A stretch of 41,266 bases of DNA from Korarchaeum sp964519515 (GCA_964519515.1 CAZFIJ010000020.1:1-41266), one strand, 5' to 3'. Positions 15,930 through 23,304 are shown, counted from the stretch's first letter. Notes: generated from the letters alone by a model not told the origin. A program made the numbers and translations.

Positions 15930-16822
15930 GGGCTTTCTGCTCTAGCGCTAACTTGGGACCCGGGTATGATATAGTGGGGTTAGCCCTGAATGCTTTTTAC
16001 GATATAGTCGAGGTGGAGCTAATTAAAGGAGATGGCCGGGCCAGGGTAGTGGACGTCAGGGGGCCTTATTCGAGATCCATACCTCTAGGAGAGAGGAACT
16101 CCGCAGCTGAGGCTGCTAGAGCAGCTCTAAAGTTGGCTGAGCAGAGGTTAGATGCGAGGATAAGGATATGGAAGGGGGTGCCCCCTAGGAGAGGGCTGGG
16201 TAGCAGCGGCGCTTCCGCTGCTGCTACTGTGAGAGCCATAGATATCATATTCGGAGGCGTTTTGAAAGATGAAGAGTTAGTTAAAGCAGCTAGTGAGGGT
16301 GAGAGGATTTCTTCTGGATCAGCACATCCAGATAATGTAGCTCCTTCCCTCTTCGGTGGGCTCATCGTAATAGGGAGGGAGATACTCAAGTTCAAACCGG
16401 ACTTCGAGTTCCTACTAGCTATACCTTGGATCGACGTCCCTGAGAACAAAACAGAGTATATGAGGAATTTGATACCGAGAGAAGTGCCTTTAGATAAATT
16501 CTCAAGGCATTGCTTACATCTCTCCCACTTAATGCTAGGTATAGCTTTGAACGATGCGAGGATCTTCGGAGAGGGGATGAATTACTCCTTCGTAGATGAG
16601 TGCAGGGCACTATCGATCCCAGGATTCTATGAGTTGAGGAAGAGAGCCTTTGAGAACGGAGCTCTCGGTGTTTCGATAAGCGGAGCAGGCCCCAGTATCC
16701 TCATCCTATGTGAGGATTGCCCTAAAGTATCTAAGGCGCTAAGAGAGGAATTTAAGAGACTTGGGATCCCTGCTACGATATTAAGGGCTTCTCCTGCTGA
16801 GGGAGCATCTCCCTCTGAATGA
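15926..16822 (+). CDS. thrB: homoserine kinase with an unusual start
   Basis: This GHMP-family kinase phosphorylates homoserine, supplying thrC. Seen are SANLGPGYDIVGLAL, the ATP loop RGLGSSGASAAA and the C-terminal GVSISGAGPS. The conserved N-terminal strand (RVRAFCSSANLGPG) is encoded upstream of the first usual start codon, TTG 15953, which would cut through it. The frame is open back to a stop at 15896, with no ATG, GTG or TTG before 15953. GTA 15926 lies 8 nt after a strong GGTGATC Shine-Dalgarno and overlaps the thrC stop as GTAA, so I place the start there (298 aa); ACG 15920 is another option. Function is sure, start is not. Confidence 0.88.
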   Translation, partial: VRAFCSSANLGPGYDIVGLALNAFYDIVEVELIKGDGRARVVDVRGPYSRSIPLGERNSAAEAARAALKLAEQRLDARIRIWKGVPPRRGLGSSGASAAATVRAIDIIFGGVLKDEELVKAASEGERISSGSAHPDNVAPSLFGGLIVIGREILKFKPDFEFLLAIPWIDVPENKTEYMRNLIPREVPLDKFSRHCLHLSHLMLGIALNDARIFGEGMNYSFVDECRALSIPGFYELRKRAFENGALGVSISGAGPSILILCEDCPKVSKALREEFKRLGIPATILRASPAEGASPSE

Positions 16823-16942
16823 GATCATGCTATTAAGGAGTCCTCAGGCTCTATAGCTCGCTAGATTTGAACTTATTTACTTATGTGTTATTCATCATTC
16901 GACCCAACTTTATACTAATTGAAATAGCTCTCACAATGAAAA

Positions 16943-16950
16943 TTTTTATT
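16943..16950 (+). promoter_or_regulatory. TATA-like box of the radical SAM gene
   Basis: TTTTTATT is centred 25 nt before ATG 16972, which supports that start over an in-frame one 105 nt upstream. Confidence 0.5.
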
Positions 16951-16971
16951 TCCCTCCCCTCAGGTCACCTT

Positions 16972-18060
16972 ATGAAGATAAGGATAAGGGGAGGTTACTT
17001 CATCCCCGATCTCGAAACGCCTAAGGAAGCTCACATCGAGTTAACTAACGAGTGCAACTTGAATTGCACGATCTGTTACAGGAGATGGTTCGAGAGATCT
17101 GGCTTCATGGATTCAGATCTCTTTAGGAAAATACTTTCTGACCTCAAGGATATCGGAGTTAAGAGCATATGGTTCGATGGGTTTGGGGAGCCTACTTTCC
17201 ATCCGAAATTCGAGGAACTCTCGAGTATTGCATCTAGGGATTTCGAGCTCAATCTCGTGACTAACGGTACGCTCGTAGGGAGCAAGCTGAAATGCGTATC
17301 TGAGAACTTCACGAACGTTTTCGTCAGCTTAGAAGCTTCCGATCCCTTGTTATACTCTAGAGTGAGGGGGTTCGAATTTGAGAGGCTGAATGATGTCATG
17401 AGATCCCTAGTTAAGGAAGGAGTGAGGGTCTGGATCTCTACAGTCCTCTTGAAGGATACTTACGAAGCTCTCCCCTCCTTAGTGAAGTGGGCCTCCGAGC
17501 TAGGCATAAGGGGAATACTGACCTCCAACCTCATTCCTACGAGCGAACAGATGAGTGAGGAAAAGCTATATGGTAGGGTTGAGGTAGATCACGTCTCAGA
17601 GGTCGTGAGGGAGTCCTGGATCCTCGCTACTTCGAATAACATGAAGCTACTGGCCCCCTCGTTTTATTACAGGAGCGATAAGTGGTGCCCTTTCGTCGAA
17701 GGGAACTCCCTAGCTATAACATACGAGGGAGATGTCTCCCCCTGCCTCTTCGCTCTCCACGACTATAGGGCCTGGATTGAGGTAAAGGAAGTCCAGGTGA
17801 AGCAGATAAGCTTTGGTAATTTGAGAGAGAGGAGTCTAAGGGAAATTTGGTTCTCAGAAGATTATGTAACTTTCAGATCATTCGTGAAACTCTCCAATTA
17901 TCCATCATGTCATGATTGCCCGGCTTGGGAGGGGTGCCAGATCTCTGAGAGCAATGAATATGATTGCTGGGGCAACTCCCCATCTTGTTCCTTCTGTCCA
18001 TATTACAGGGGAGTCGTGAGATGTCCTACAGGACACGTTGTGAGGGGATTGCTCTCTTGA
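16972..18060 (+). CDS. radical SAM/SPASM protein, possibly tungsten-enzyme associated
   Basis: The 362-aa protein has the radical SAM cluster motif CNLNCTICY near residues 26-34, the GFGEPTFHP block that binds SAM, and a cysteine-rich SPASM-type C-terminus (CPFVEGN, SPCLF, YPSCHDCPAWEGC, then CWGNSPSCSFC and a final VVRCP). The closing CWGN...C..C pattern resembles the Cmo-type radical SAM protein associated with tungsten aldehyde ferredoxin oxidoreductases in Thermococcales; this is from memory and moderately sure. No AOR gene is in the window. ATG 16972 is preferred on promoter spacing. The gene stands alone, followed by tRNA-Val. Confidence 0.8.
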   Translation: MKIRIRGGYFIPDLETPKEAHIELTNECNLNCTICYRRWFERSGFMDSDLFRKILSDLKDIGVKSIWFDGFGEPTFHPKFEELSSIASRDFELNLVTNGTLVGSKLKCVSENFTNVFVSLEASDPLLYSRVRGFEFERLNDVMRSLVKEGVRVWISTVLLKDTYEALPSLVKWASELGIRGILTSNLIPTSEQMSEEKLYGRVEVDHVSEVVRESWILATSNNMKLLAPSFYYRSDKWCPFVEGNSLAITYEGDVSPCLFALHDYRAWIEVKEVQVKQISFGNLRERSLREIWFSEDYVTFRSFVKLSNYPSCHDCPAWEGCQISESNEYDCWGNSPSCSFCPYYRGVVRCPTGHVVRGLLS

Positions 18061-18092
18061 TGTGATCGTGACTATTTTGAATCGAGGGAAAC

Positions 18093-18101
18093 TTTTAAAA
18101 T
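18093..18101 (+). promoter_or_regulatory. TATA-like box of tRNA-Val(CAC)
   Basis: TTTTAAAAT is centred about 23-24 nt before the mature 5' end at 18121. The bases TTAAGCAGG directly before the tRNA are repeated before the second tRNA-Val gene. Confidence 0.55.
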
Positions 18102-18120
18102 TTGAGCATCATTAAGCAGG

Positions 18121-18193
18121 GGGCCGGTGGTCTAGTGGCTATGACGCCGCCCTCACACGGCGGAGGTCGTGGGTTCGAGTCCCACCCGGCCCA
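18121..18193 (+). tRNA. tRNA-Val (anticodon CAC)
   Basis: A full cloverleaf can be drawn: acceptor GGGCCGG pairs with CCGGCCC, anticodon stem CCGCC/GGCGG holds loop CTCACAC (anticodon CAC, reads GUG), T stem GTGGG/CCCAC holds TTCGAGT, and A is the discriminator. There is no intron and CCA is not encoded. Apart from the anticodon loop and one variable-loop base it is nearly identical to the tRNA-Val at 22933. Confidence 0.95.
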
Positions 18194-18194
18194 C

Positions 18195-18726
18195 TCCTCA
18201 ACAATTTTCAGGACATTTCGCTCTTGATTTTCCATATCACGGGTGTAACTGAGCTAGTCTCACGAAAAAGTATAAAGTATACTCTGATGATAGAGTTGAT
18301 CGCGAGGAATCAAGAAAAATCCCTAGTATCCAAAGGGAGCATTTGAGAAGCTTTCATTGAACCCTGGCAAGTTTCCTTGAACTTTTCTCGTGTAAACTCT
18401 CTCATATAGACCACTAGAGTACCGCTAAAGCAATTAAACTATATGAGGATGGATTGGACTGCTTCGGTGCCTCGATAACTGTCCAGTATAAAAGTGAGGA
18501 AGGTGATGCTTACGGCAGATGCTGATGTCCTCGGAGTTGTGAGAGGGACCTAGTGATCTGGACATGTAATTCTGAATAGCCTTCGGAATTCACTATCTTC
18601 CCCTCACGAGTTCACAAGGATCCTCATCAATCTCTGCCAAGGGTGAGCCATCTCCCCTCGGGGCATTTCTGAAAGATGACCTCATCATGAAGTCATGAGG
18701 CCCTTCAGGGTCATCATTGAAGTTTA
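18195..18726. other. 532-nt stretch without a convincing gene
   Basis: No long ORF exists on either strand. The stretch contains a 15-bp dyad AGTATA-AAG-TATACT (18269-18283), a second TATA-like AGTATAAAA (18486-18494), a 30-codon minus-strand ORF (18593-18685) and nested inverted repeats near its right end (GATGACC 18675-18681 with GGTCATC 18709-18715, and CCTCAT/ATGAGG inside). It could hold a decayed gene or an RNA, but nothing is recognisable. Confidence 0.5.
18675..18715 (-). terminator. nested inverted repeats after the riboflavin kinase gene
   Basis: GATGACC and GGTCATC enclose CCTCAT and ATGAGG, so the RNA of either strand could fold. They lie 12 nt past the stop of the minus-strand kinase gene, so a role in ending or stabilising that transcript is possible. 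No T-run follows, and the call is weak. Confidence 0.25.
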
Positions 18727-19380
18727 TTACCAGTTTTTCAGTGTTATCGCTATAAAATCACCATCCTTTAATCTAAGAAGCTCCCTGAGATTTTCTTTAT
18801 GAATTATCTCTAACACATCGGGGCCGTAATGCCTCCTCCTCGGGAATATCGAGTAAGCTTCTATCTCGCTATTGATCTTCACTGGGTATACTTCCACCTC
18901 CCCAAAAGTCCTCCCCTCCTCCGAGAATCCCTGTACTACTTTAGGCACCACTCTCCTCCTCCAATCGTCGATCTTTCTCGTATCCTCAGCGCTCACCCTC
19001 AAGTTGAGGGTCCCTGGATATGGTTCGTAGCCTATCATCTTAGCGAAAGCTACTGAATATCCCTTCCTAGACATGTAATAAGCTCCTTCACCCATACCCG
19101 AGAACACTTCCCCCATTATCATTACTTCTCCCCATTCAACACCTTCCAATGATTCCTTCAATGATAGGAGGAAATCTAGGGCTTTATCCGACAATAGGAT
19201 AAACTGTACTTTCCTTGATGATACTTTGACAAATCCGAGTTCCTCAGCCTTTGAAACCCATCTTGATAGTGTCGCTCTCGAGACCCCCATGTGCCTCCCG
19301 AGTTCCGTGACCTTCACGGGCCTCTTAGTCGCCCCGAGGAGCGCGAGAGCTACTATCAAATATGTCACGAAGGGATCCAT
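18727..19380 (-). CDS. ribK: CTP-dependent riboflavin kinase with HTH domain
   Basis: It makes FMN from riboflavin using CTP, an archaeal enzyme (DUF120). Residues 1-80 are a winged-helix DNA-binding domain (VTELGRHMGVSRATLSRWVSKAEELGFV), and 85-217 the kinase: GMGEGAYYMSRKGY, GYEPYPGTLNLRV, RRHYGPDVLEIIHKENLRE and LKDGDFIAITL. An in-frame TTG five codons upstream exists, but ATG 19380 comes one base after the translin stop and is preferred (217 aa). The HTH fusion suggests it may regulate its own or other flavin genes, as proposed for such fusions (inference). Confidence 0.92.
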   Translation of the reverse strand: MDPFVTYLIVALALLGATKRPVKVTELGRHMGVSRATLSRWVSKAEELGFVKVSSRKVQFILLSDKALDFLLSLKESLEGVEWGEVMIMGEVFSGMGEGAYYMSRKGYSVAFAKMIGYEPYPGTLNLRVSAEDTRKIDDWRRRVVPKVVQGFSEEGRTFGEVEVYPVKINSEIEAYSIFPRRRHYGPDVLEIIHKENLRELLRLKDGDFIAITLKNW

Positions 19381-19381
19381 T

Positions 19382-19993
19382 CTAGTTGCTCTCAATTCTA
19401 TCCCTCCTGCTCGCTTTAACGAATATTATCTCAGATATCGTTTTCTCTATCATGATCCTAGCCTCATCCGCTTTCCTCCTCAGCGGTATCAGAGAATCCG
19501 GGAAGGCGATGGAATTTATCTCCTCATATATCTCCTCCATGATCTCTATGAGTTCCTCAGCCCCCCTAACGTTTCCCTCCTTCAGGTAGTGGAGAGCTAC
19601 CCTCCTGAGCTCCCCTATTACATCACTCACCCCCAATAAGTATTCCCTAGCCCCAACACCTAGCTCCATGTGGTTCGGCACCTCCTCACCCATCAATATC
19701 TTACAGAGGACTATCCCCTCGACTAACTCTTGGACGGCATCTTGTATTACGCTTGCTGCTGACTCAGAGAAGCCGGGTTTCGACTTAAGCTCCCCTAAGA
19801 ACTCTCTCACATCCTTCAATGATTCTAATAACCTCTTTTCAACATTCTTAAGGTTCCTGAACTCCCTAGAGTCCAATATGGAGTTCCTAGCTATCGATAT
19901 CCATCTTCTAGAGTTCCTTATTGCCTCCTCCCTTATCTCATTGAGTTCCTCCATTTCCCTAATCGCCAACCTGAGTTGCTCCCTCAACATCAT
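19382..19993 (-). CDS. translin-family protein
   Basis: An all-helical 203-aa protein of the translin family (COG2178), predicted to bind RNA or single-stranded DNA and, in relatives, to act as an octameric ribonuclease. Family text includes EYLLGVSDVIGELRRVAL, GAEELIEIMEEIYEEINS and LIPLRRKADEARIMIEKT. ATG 19993 (followed directly by a second ATG) is chosen; the in-frame start at 20008 would precede the probable transcript start. The riboflavin kinase gene follows after one base, forming a two-gene operon. The promoter region is crossed with that of TYW1. Confidence 0.85.
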   Translation of the reverse strand: MMLREQLRLAIREMEELNEIREEAIRNSRRWISIARNSILDSREFRNLKNVEKRLLESLKDVREFLGELKSKPGFSESAASVIQDAVQELVEGIVLCKILMGEEVPNHMELGVGAREYLLGVSDVIGELRRVALHYLKEGNVRGAEELIEIMEEIYEEINSIAFPDSLIPLRRKADEARIMIEKTISEIIFVKASRRDRIESN

Positions 19994-20028
19994 TTTTATC
20001 GGTAGCACGTGACATTATGTGATAAAAG
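19994..20028. promoter_or_regulatory. crossed divergent promoters of translin and TYW1
   Basis: An inverted repeat TTTTATC (19995-20001) / GATAAAA (20021-20027) separates the two start codons. The left arm, read rightwards, is placed to start the TYW1 transcript near 20023; the right arm, read leftwards, to start the translin transcript near 19999. Each TATA-like arm therefore covers the start site of the other gene. Confidence 0.45.
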
Positions 20029-21006
20029 ATGTTGGCCCTGAGCGTGAGCACCCCACCCCACGTGAGGAAGTTGATGGAGAAGCAGGGCTACAAATTCGTC
20101 CTCAATCATTCAGCTGTGAAGCCCTGCTATTGGTTTAGGAAATCTATAATGAAGGGCAAGACTTGTTACAAGAATAAATTCTTCGGTATACCGACTTGGA
20201 GATGCATCCAGATGACCCCTACAGCTTCGTTCTGCAATATGCAGTGCGTTTACTGCTGGAGGTTGAACGCTAGCGATGTGCCCATGTCACAGAGATGGGT
20301 AGAGGTCCCGGAGGGTAAGTGGGACGATCCCGAGGAGATAGCTGAGGAGAGCGTGAGAGTTCACAGGATGCTAGTGCAGGGATATAAGGGCGTGAGGGTC
20401 TTCAATGAGGATTGGGTTAGGGAAGCTGAGGAACCTAAGCACGCAGCTATATCGCTGACTGGAGAGCCGACACTCTATCCATCTATAGGAGGGCTGGTGG
20501 GGGCTTTCTCAAAGAGGGGGATGACTACTTTCATAGTCACCAACGGTACTATACCTGAGAGGATCGAGGGGCTAGAAAAAGAGCCCACTCAACTCTATGT
20601 AACAGTTCCTGCTCCTAATGAGAAGTTATACTCTGAGATAACTAGGCCACTATGGCCAGATGCATGGAATAGGCTTATGAGGACGCTCGAGCTCCTCCAG
20701 TCACTCTCATGCCCGACTGTAATGAGGATACCCCTCATGAAAGGATTTAATATGGATGAGAGGACCTTAGAGGAATTCTCGGTGTTGATAAAGAAGTACC
20801 AACCGACTTATGTAGAGCCTAAAGCGTACGAGTGGGTGGGGTACTCGAGGAGGAGGCTCAACAAGTGGAATATGCCGTGGCACCACGAAGTCAGGGAGTT
20901 CGCTGAGAAGCTCTCAGATCTCACTGGCTATAAGATATTGGATGAATCCGAGGAGAGTGGAATAGTGCTGCTCTCCAGATTGGAGAGAGCTATCAGGTTC
21001 TACTGA
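20029..21006 (+). CDS. taw1: tRNA-Phe 4-demethylwyosine synthase
   Basis: It condenses pyruvate carbons onto N1-methylguanosine 37 of tRNA-Phe, forming the tricyclic base of wyosine. The 325-aa protein has the radical SAM cysteines C69, C73 and C76 (CNMQCVYC) and the second-cluster cysteines C33, C46 and C59 with the 13-residue spacing typical of TYW1/Taw1. The start ATG 20029 precedes the conserved PPHVRKLMEKQGY opening. The UMP kinase gene follows after nine bases. No other wyosine gene (Trm5, Taw2) is seen here. Confidence 0.95.
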   Translation: MLALSVSTPPHVRKLMEKQGYKFVLNHSAVKPCYWFRKSIMKGKTCYKNKFFGIPTWRCIQMTPTASFCNMQCVYCWRLNASDVPMSQRWVEVPEGKWDDPEEIAEESVRVHRMLVQGYKGVRVFNEDWVREAEEPKHAAISLTGEPTLYPSIGGLVGAFSKRGMTTFIVTNGTIPERIEGLEKEPTQLYVTVPAPNEKLYSEITRPLWPDAWNRLMRTLELLQSLSCPTVMRIPLMKGFNMDERTLEEFSVLIKKYQPTYVEPKAYEWVGYSRRRLNKWNMPWHHEVREFAEKLSDLTGYKILDESEESGIVLLSRLERAIRFY

Positions 21007-21015
21007 GGTGGTAGT

Positions 21016-21696
21016 TTGAGAGGTATCGTCCTCCTCTTAGGAGGTAGAGTGTTCGAGGGGATATTCGAGGACCCCGGTAGGTTCAATAGAGTAATTGGAT
21101 CGATTAAGGAGGTTCATAGAAGGGGGATGAGCTTAGCTATAGTCACTGGAGGGAGTGAGATCGCTAGAAAATACATAGAAGCTGTTAGGAATGCCGGAGG
21201 AAGCAAATACATGCAGGATTACGCTGGGATACTCGTGACTAGATTGCACGCTCTCCTCACTATATCCGCTTTAGGTGATCTAGCTTACCCGAAGGTCGTT
21301 GAGAGTTATGAGGAAGTAGCCTTAGCTGCCTCTATGAATAAGATACCGGTCTCAGGCGGCATCCACCCTGGCTATTCTACGGATGCTGTAGCTGCTATAA
21401 TAGCTGAGAGGCTCAATTACGATACGTTGGTGAAGATGACTGGGGTCGATGGTATATATGAAGAAGATCCGAGGAGAGATCCTGAGGCCAAGAGGATAGA
21501 AGAGCTTAGCTACGATCTACTTGAGAAGCTCGTAATGGAGAAATCATATGATCCAGGGAGATATGAGTTGCTCGACATTACATCAATAAAGATCCTCAGG
21601 AGATCGTCTATAAAGACGATAATTTTAAGTGCTGATGAACCGATGGCTTTAATCGACCTCTTGGAGGGGAAGAGAGTGGGTAGCTTAGTGAGGTGA
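21016..21696 (+). CDS. pyrH: UMP kinase, archaeal type
   Basis: It phosphorylates UMP to UDP; it belongs to the amino-acid kinase fold and acts in pyrimidine nucleotide synthesis. The 226-aa protein shows GIVLLLGGRVF at the start (usually GGS), IVTGGSEIARKYI, GGIHPGYSTDAVAAIIAERL and KMTGVDGIYEEDP. The start is a TTG at 21016 preceded by GAGGTGGT, a good Shine-Dalgarno that overlaps the TYW1 stop. The Arg in place of Ser in the first glycine loop is odd but the remaining blocks are intact. Co-transcribed with TYW1 and the membrane protein that follows. Confidence 0.9.
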   Translation: MRGIVLLLGGRVFEGIFEDPGRFNRVIGSIKEVHRRGMSLAIVTGGSEIARKYIEAVRNAGGSKYMQDYAGILVTRLHALLTISALGDLAYPKVVESYEEVALAASMNKIPVSGGIHPGYSTDAVAAIIAERLNYDTLVKMTGVDGIYEEDPRRDPEAKRIEELSYDLLEKLVMEKSYDPGRYELLDITSIKILRRSSIKTIILSADEPMALIDLLEGKRVGSLVR

Positions 21697-21700
21697 AATC

Positions 21701-22078
21701 ATGCTCTCAGGGAGGAGTTGGAGAAGAGTTCCTGCCGCTAGGAGGAGAAGGAAGGTCTCTCCATCGGTAAAAACTGTGATAGAGGAGGCAATTTATGGTT
21801 CCTTGCTCGCTCTATTCACCTTCCCCATCTCGTTATTCATAGCTGAACTAGGGGTCTGGGTTATGATAGTCTGGATGCAACCGCTCGATTTCATCCTCAA
21901 TAACTTTTACCTGACGCTCATATTGATTCAAACACTCTTCTTACTGATACCCGCTTATAATAAGCAACCTGTAAGGCTATTATTCGCTGCACTCGTAGCT
22001 TATTTGCTCTGGACGGCTCTAGTTTCCTTAGCTTCATTCGATCCCGTCACTACGCTCTTCGGGAAATTACCCTATTAA
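21701..22078 (+). CDS. small membrane protein, three TM helices
   Basis: The family is not recognised. The 125-aa product starts with a basic cytoplasmic-looking stretch (GRSWRRVPAARRRRK), then hydrophobic segments at about 31-57, 66-83 and 89-111. It follows the UMP kinase gene by four bases and is probably its co-transcribed neighbour. After the stop come T-rich and A-rich runs, then tRNA-Glu on the opposite strand. Confidence 0.75.
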   Translation: MLSGRSWRRVPAARRRRKVSPSVKTVIEEAIYGSLLALFTFPISLFIAELGVWVMIVWMQPLDFILNNFYLTLILIQTLFLLIPAYNKQPVRLLFAALVAYLLWTALVSLASFDPVTTLFGKLPY

Positions 22079-22097
22079 AATTTTATCAAAAATTGAT
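22076..22097. terminator. AT-rich bidirectional terminator region
   Basis: The bases between the membrane-protein stop and tRNA-Glu contain ATTTTATC on the plus strand and TTTTTGATAAAATTTT on the minus strand. T-runs in both directions fit the ends of the two converging transcripts. Confidence 0.4.
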
Positions 22098-22099
22098 AA

Positions 22100-22174
22100 T
22101 GCTCCGGCCGGGATTTGAACCCGGGTCTGGGGCTCGAGAGGCCCCTATGCTTGACCGGGCTACACCACCGGAGC
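22100..22174 (-). tRNA. tRNA-Glu (anticodon CTC)
   Basis: The minus strand folds as a cloverleaf: acceptor GCTCCGG/CCGGAGC, anticodon stem GGGGC/GCCCC with loop CTCTCGA (anticodon CTC, reads GAG), T loop TTCAAAT between CCGGG and CCCGG, discriminator A. It is 75 nt, without intron or encoded CCA. The gene starts only 15 bp from the ATG of the divergent kinase gene. Confidence 0.93.
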
Positions 22175-22189
22175 CCAGGTGAAGGACAT

Positions 22190-22741
22190 ATGGGAAATAT
22201 AAATATTTCGGGATTGATCGTAGTCATAGGCACTCCGGGATCGGGGAAGACGAGGATAGCTAAACTCATAGCTGAGAGATTGGGATGCAAATATTTGAAC
22301 GTCGGGGAGCTTTCATTGGAGAAGGGCTATATTCTGGGTAGGGATGATGAGAGGGGATCCTATATAATAGATGAGGAGAGGCTCAGGGAGGAGATATCTA
22401 GGATAGATGGTACTATCGTAGTTGAGACGATAAGCCCTCATGCGATCCCTCGGGACAAAGTCTCCTTAGTGATTGTGGTGAGATGCAGGCCCTCCATACT
22501 CCTCGAGAGACTGAGGGAGAGAGGATACTCTAAGAGTAAGATAAGGGAGAACTTGGAGTATGAGGCTATAGATGGCCCTCTCTTCGATGCCATGCAGATA
22601 ACTGATGTCAGTAAGATAATCGAGATAGATGGTTGCGATGGAAGTGATGAGGAAATTTATGATGCCCTGAGAGGTATTAGGAAAGGCATTGGAAGGTTCA
22701 ATTGGTCTCAAGATTTTCTCTCGATATTGGAGAAGATATGA
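22190..22741 (+). CDS. AK6/Fap7-type adenylate kinase homologue
   Basis: The 183-aa P-loop kinase carries GTPGSGKTRIA (residues 14-24), a nucleotide-binding fold with VIVVRCRPSILLERLRERGYS and the ENLEYEAID block, as in archaeal relatives of eukaryotic AK6/Fap7 that act in small-subunit ribosome maturation and adenylate metabolism. The frame is open upstream across the tRNA, but ATG 22190, preceded by AGGTGAAGG, is the proper start. The first codons contain an AAATATAAATATTT element that probably serves as the tRNA-Glu promoter on the other strand. Confidence 0.85.
   Translation: MGNINISGLIVVIGTPGSGKTRIAKLIAERLGCKYLNVGELSLEKGYILGRDDERGSYIIDEERLREEISRIDGTIVVETISPHAIPRDKVSLVIVVRCRPSILLERLRERGYSKSKIRENLEYEAIDGPLFDAMQITDVSKIIEIDGCDGSDEEIYDALRGIRKGIGRFNWSQDFLSILEKI
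22195..22208 (-). promoter_or_regulatory. TATA-like box of tRNA-Glu inside a coding region
   Basis: AAATATAAATATTT is nearly palindromic and centred about 26 nt upstream of the tRNA 5' end on the minus strand. It lies within codons 2-7 of the kinase gene. Confidence 0.5.
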
Positions 22742-22932
22742 GTGATATCATTATTTATGATAAAATATCGAGAAAACTTATGAAACTATGAATTTAATTT
22801 TGAATACTAATTGACACGCTGAATTTTTTACAAATTTTAATGATATAAGGATCCCGTCATAATTTTTTATATTAATAAGGCCTCTATATAATACCTGGGG
22901 AAATTTTTATTTAGGTAAGATCCTTAAGCAGG
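22742..22932. other. AT-rich intergenic region before tRNA-Val(GAC)
   Basis: This 190-nt gap is much more AT-rich than its surroundings and has no ORF of note. It contains several T-runs that could end the kinase transcript, a TATA-like CTATATAAT near 22885 with no matching gene, and the tRNA promoter element TTTTTATT at 22904-22911. Confidence 0.5.
22904..22911 (+). promoter_or_regulatory. TATA-like box of tRNA-Val(GAC)
   Basis: TTTTTATT is centred 25 nt before the tRNA 5' end at 22933. Confidence 0.55.
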
Positions 22933-23005
22933 GGGCCGGTGGTCTAGTGGCTATGACGCCGCCTTGACGAGGCGGAGGCCGTGGGTTCGAGTCCCACCCG
23001 GCCCA
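22933..23005 (+). tRNA. tRNA-Val (anticodon GAC)
   Basis: The same cloverleaf as at 18121, with acceptor GGGCCGG/CCGGCCC and T arm GTGGG-TTCGAGT-CCCAC. The anticodon stem CCGCC/GGCGG holds loop TTGACGA, so the anticodon is GAC (reads GUC and GUU). No intron, no encoded CCA. The preceding TTAAGCAGG is shared with the other tRNA-Val gene. A protein gene begins 17 nt downstream without its own promoter. Confidence 0.95.
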
Positions 23006-23022
23006 CTAAAAAGGTGGGGAAA

Positions 23023-23304
23023 ATGGCGAGGTACTCGATTGCTAGGTTGGCTAATAAGCCCGTCATCACGGATCAGGGGCTCCTGCTAGGTGAGGTTACC
23101 GATCTAGTCGTTGATGAGATATCGGGGAAGGTGATCTCGATAATAATCAGGAGCAACAGGGGGGCTGCTGATGCATTACTGCAGAAACTTAAGAGGGATA
23201 GGAAGGGAAATGTCCTCATACCATATTCTACAGTTAAGTACATCAGGGAGATGATAGTAGTAGATGAGAGACTTCTGAAAGTCTATATAGCTACTAAGGG
23301 TTAA
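23023..23304 (+). CDS. PRC-barrel domain protein
   Basis: The 93-aa protein is a single PRC-barrel: RYSIARLANKPVITDQGLLLGEV, then DLVVDEISGKVISIII and a final VPYSTVKYI-like strand. PRC-barrel proteins bind partners in RNA processing (RimM), photosynthesis and, in Archaea, cell division (CdpB proteins). ATG 23023 is preceded by AAGGTGGGG, a Shine-Dalgarno, so the gene is expressed with a leader. The only promoter seen upstream is that of tRNA-Val, 17 nt away, which suggests a mixed tRNA-mRNA transcript. The stop overlaps the convergent gene by four bases. Confidence 0.85.
   Translation: MARYSIARLANKPVITDQGLLLGEVTDLVVDEISGKVISIIIRSNRGAADALLQKLKRDRKGNVLIPYSTVKYIREMIVVDERLLKVYIATKG

Noticed and set aside
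15927..15955. Frameshift or fusion between thrC and thrB
   Set aside because: Both frames are intact and in the usual order; an unusual start explains the data better than a broken gene.
18499..18584. Second C/D-box-like arrangement: GTGATGC, 12 nt, CTGA, then GTGATCT, 12 nt, CTGA
   Set aside because: The spacer between D'- and C'-like elements is 27 nt, too long for archaeal guides, and the nearby TATA-like box would start a transcript inside the unit.
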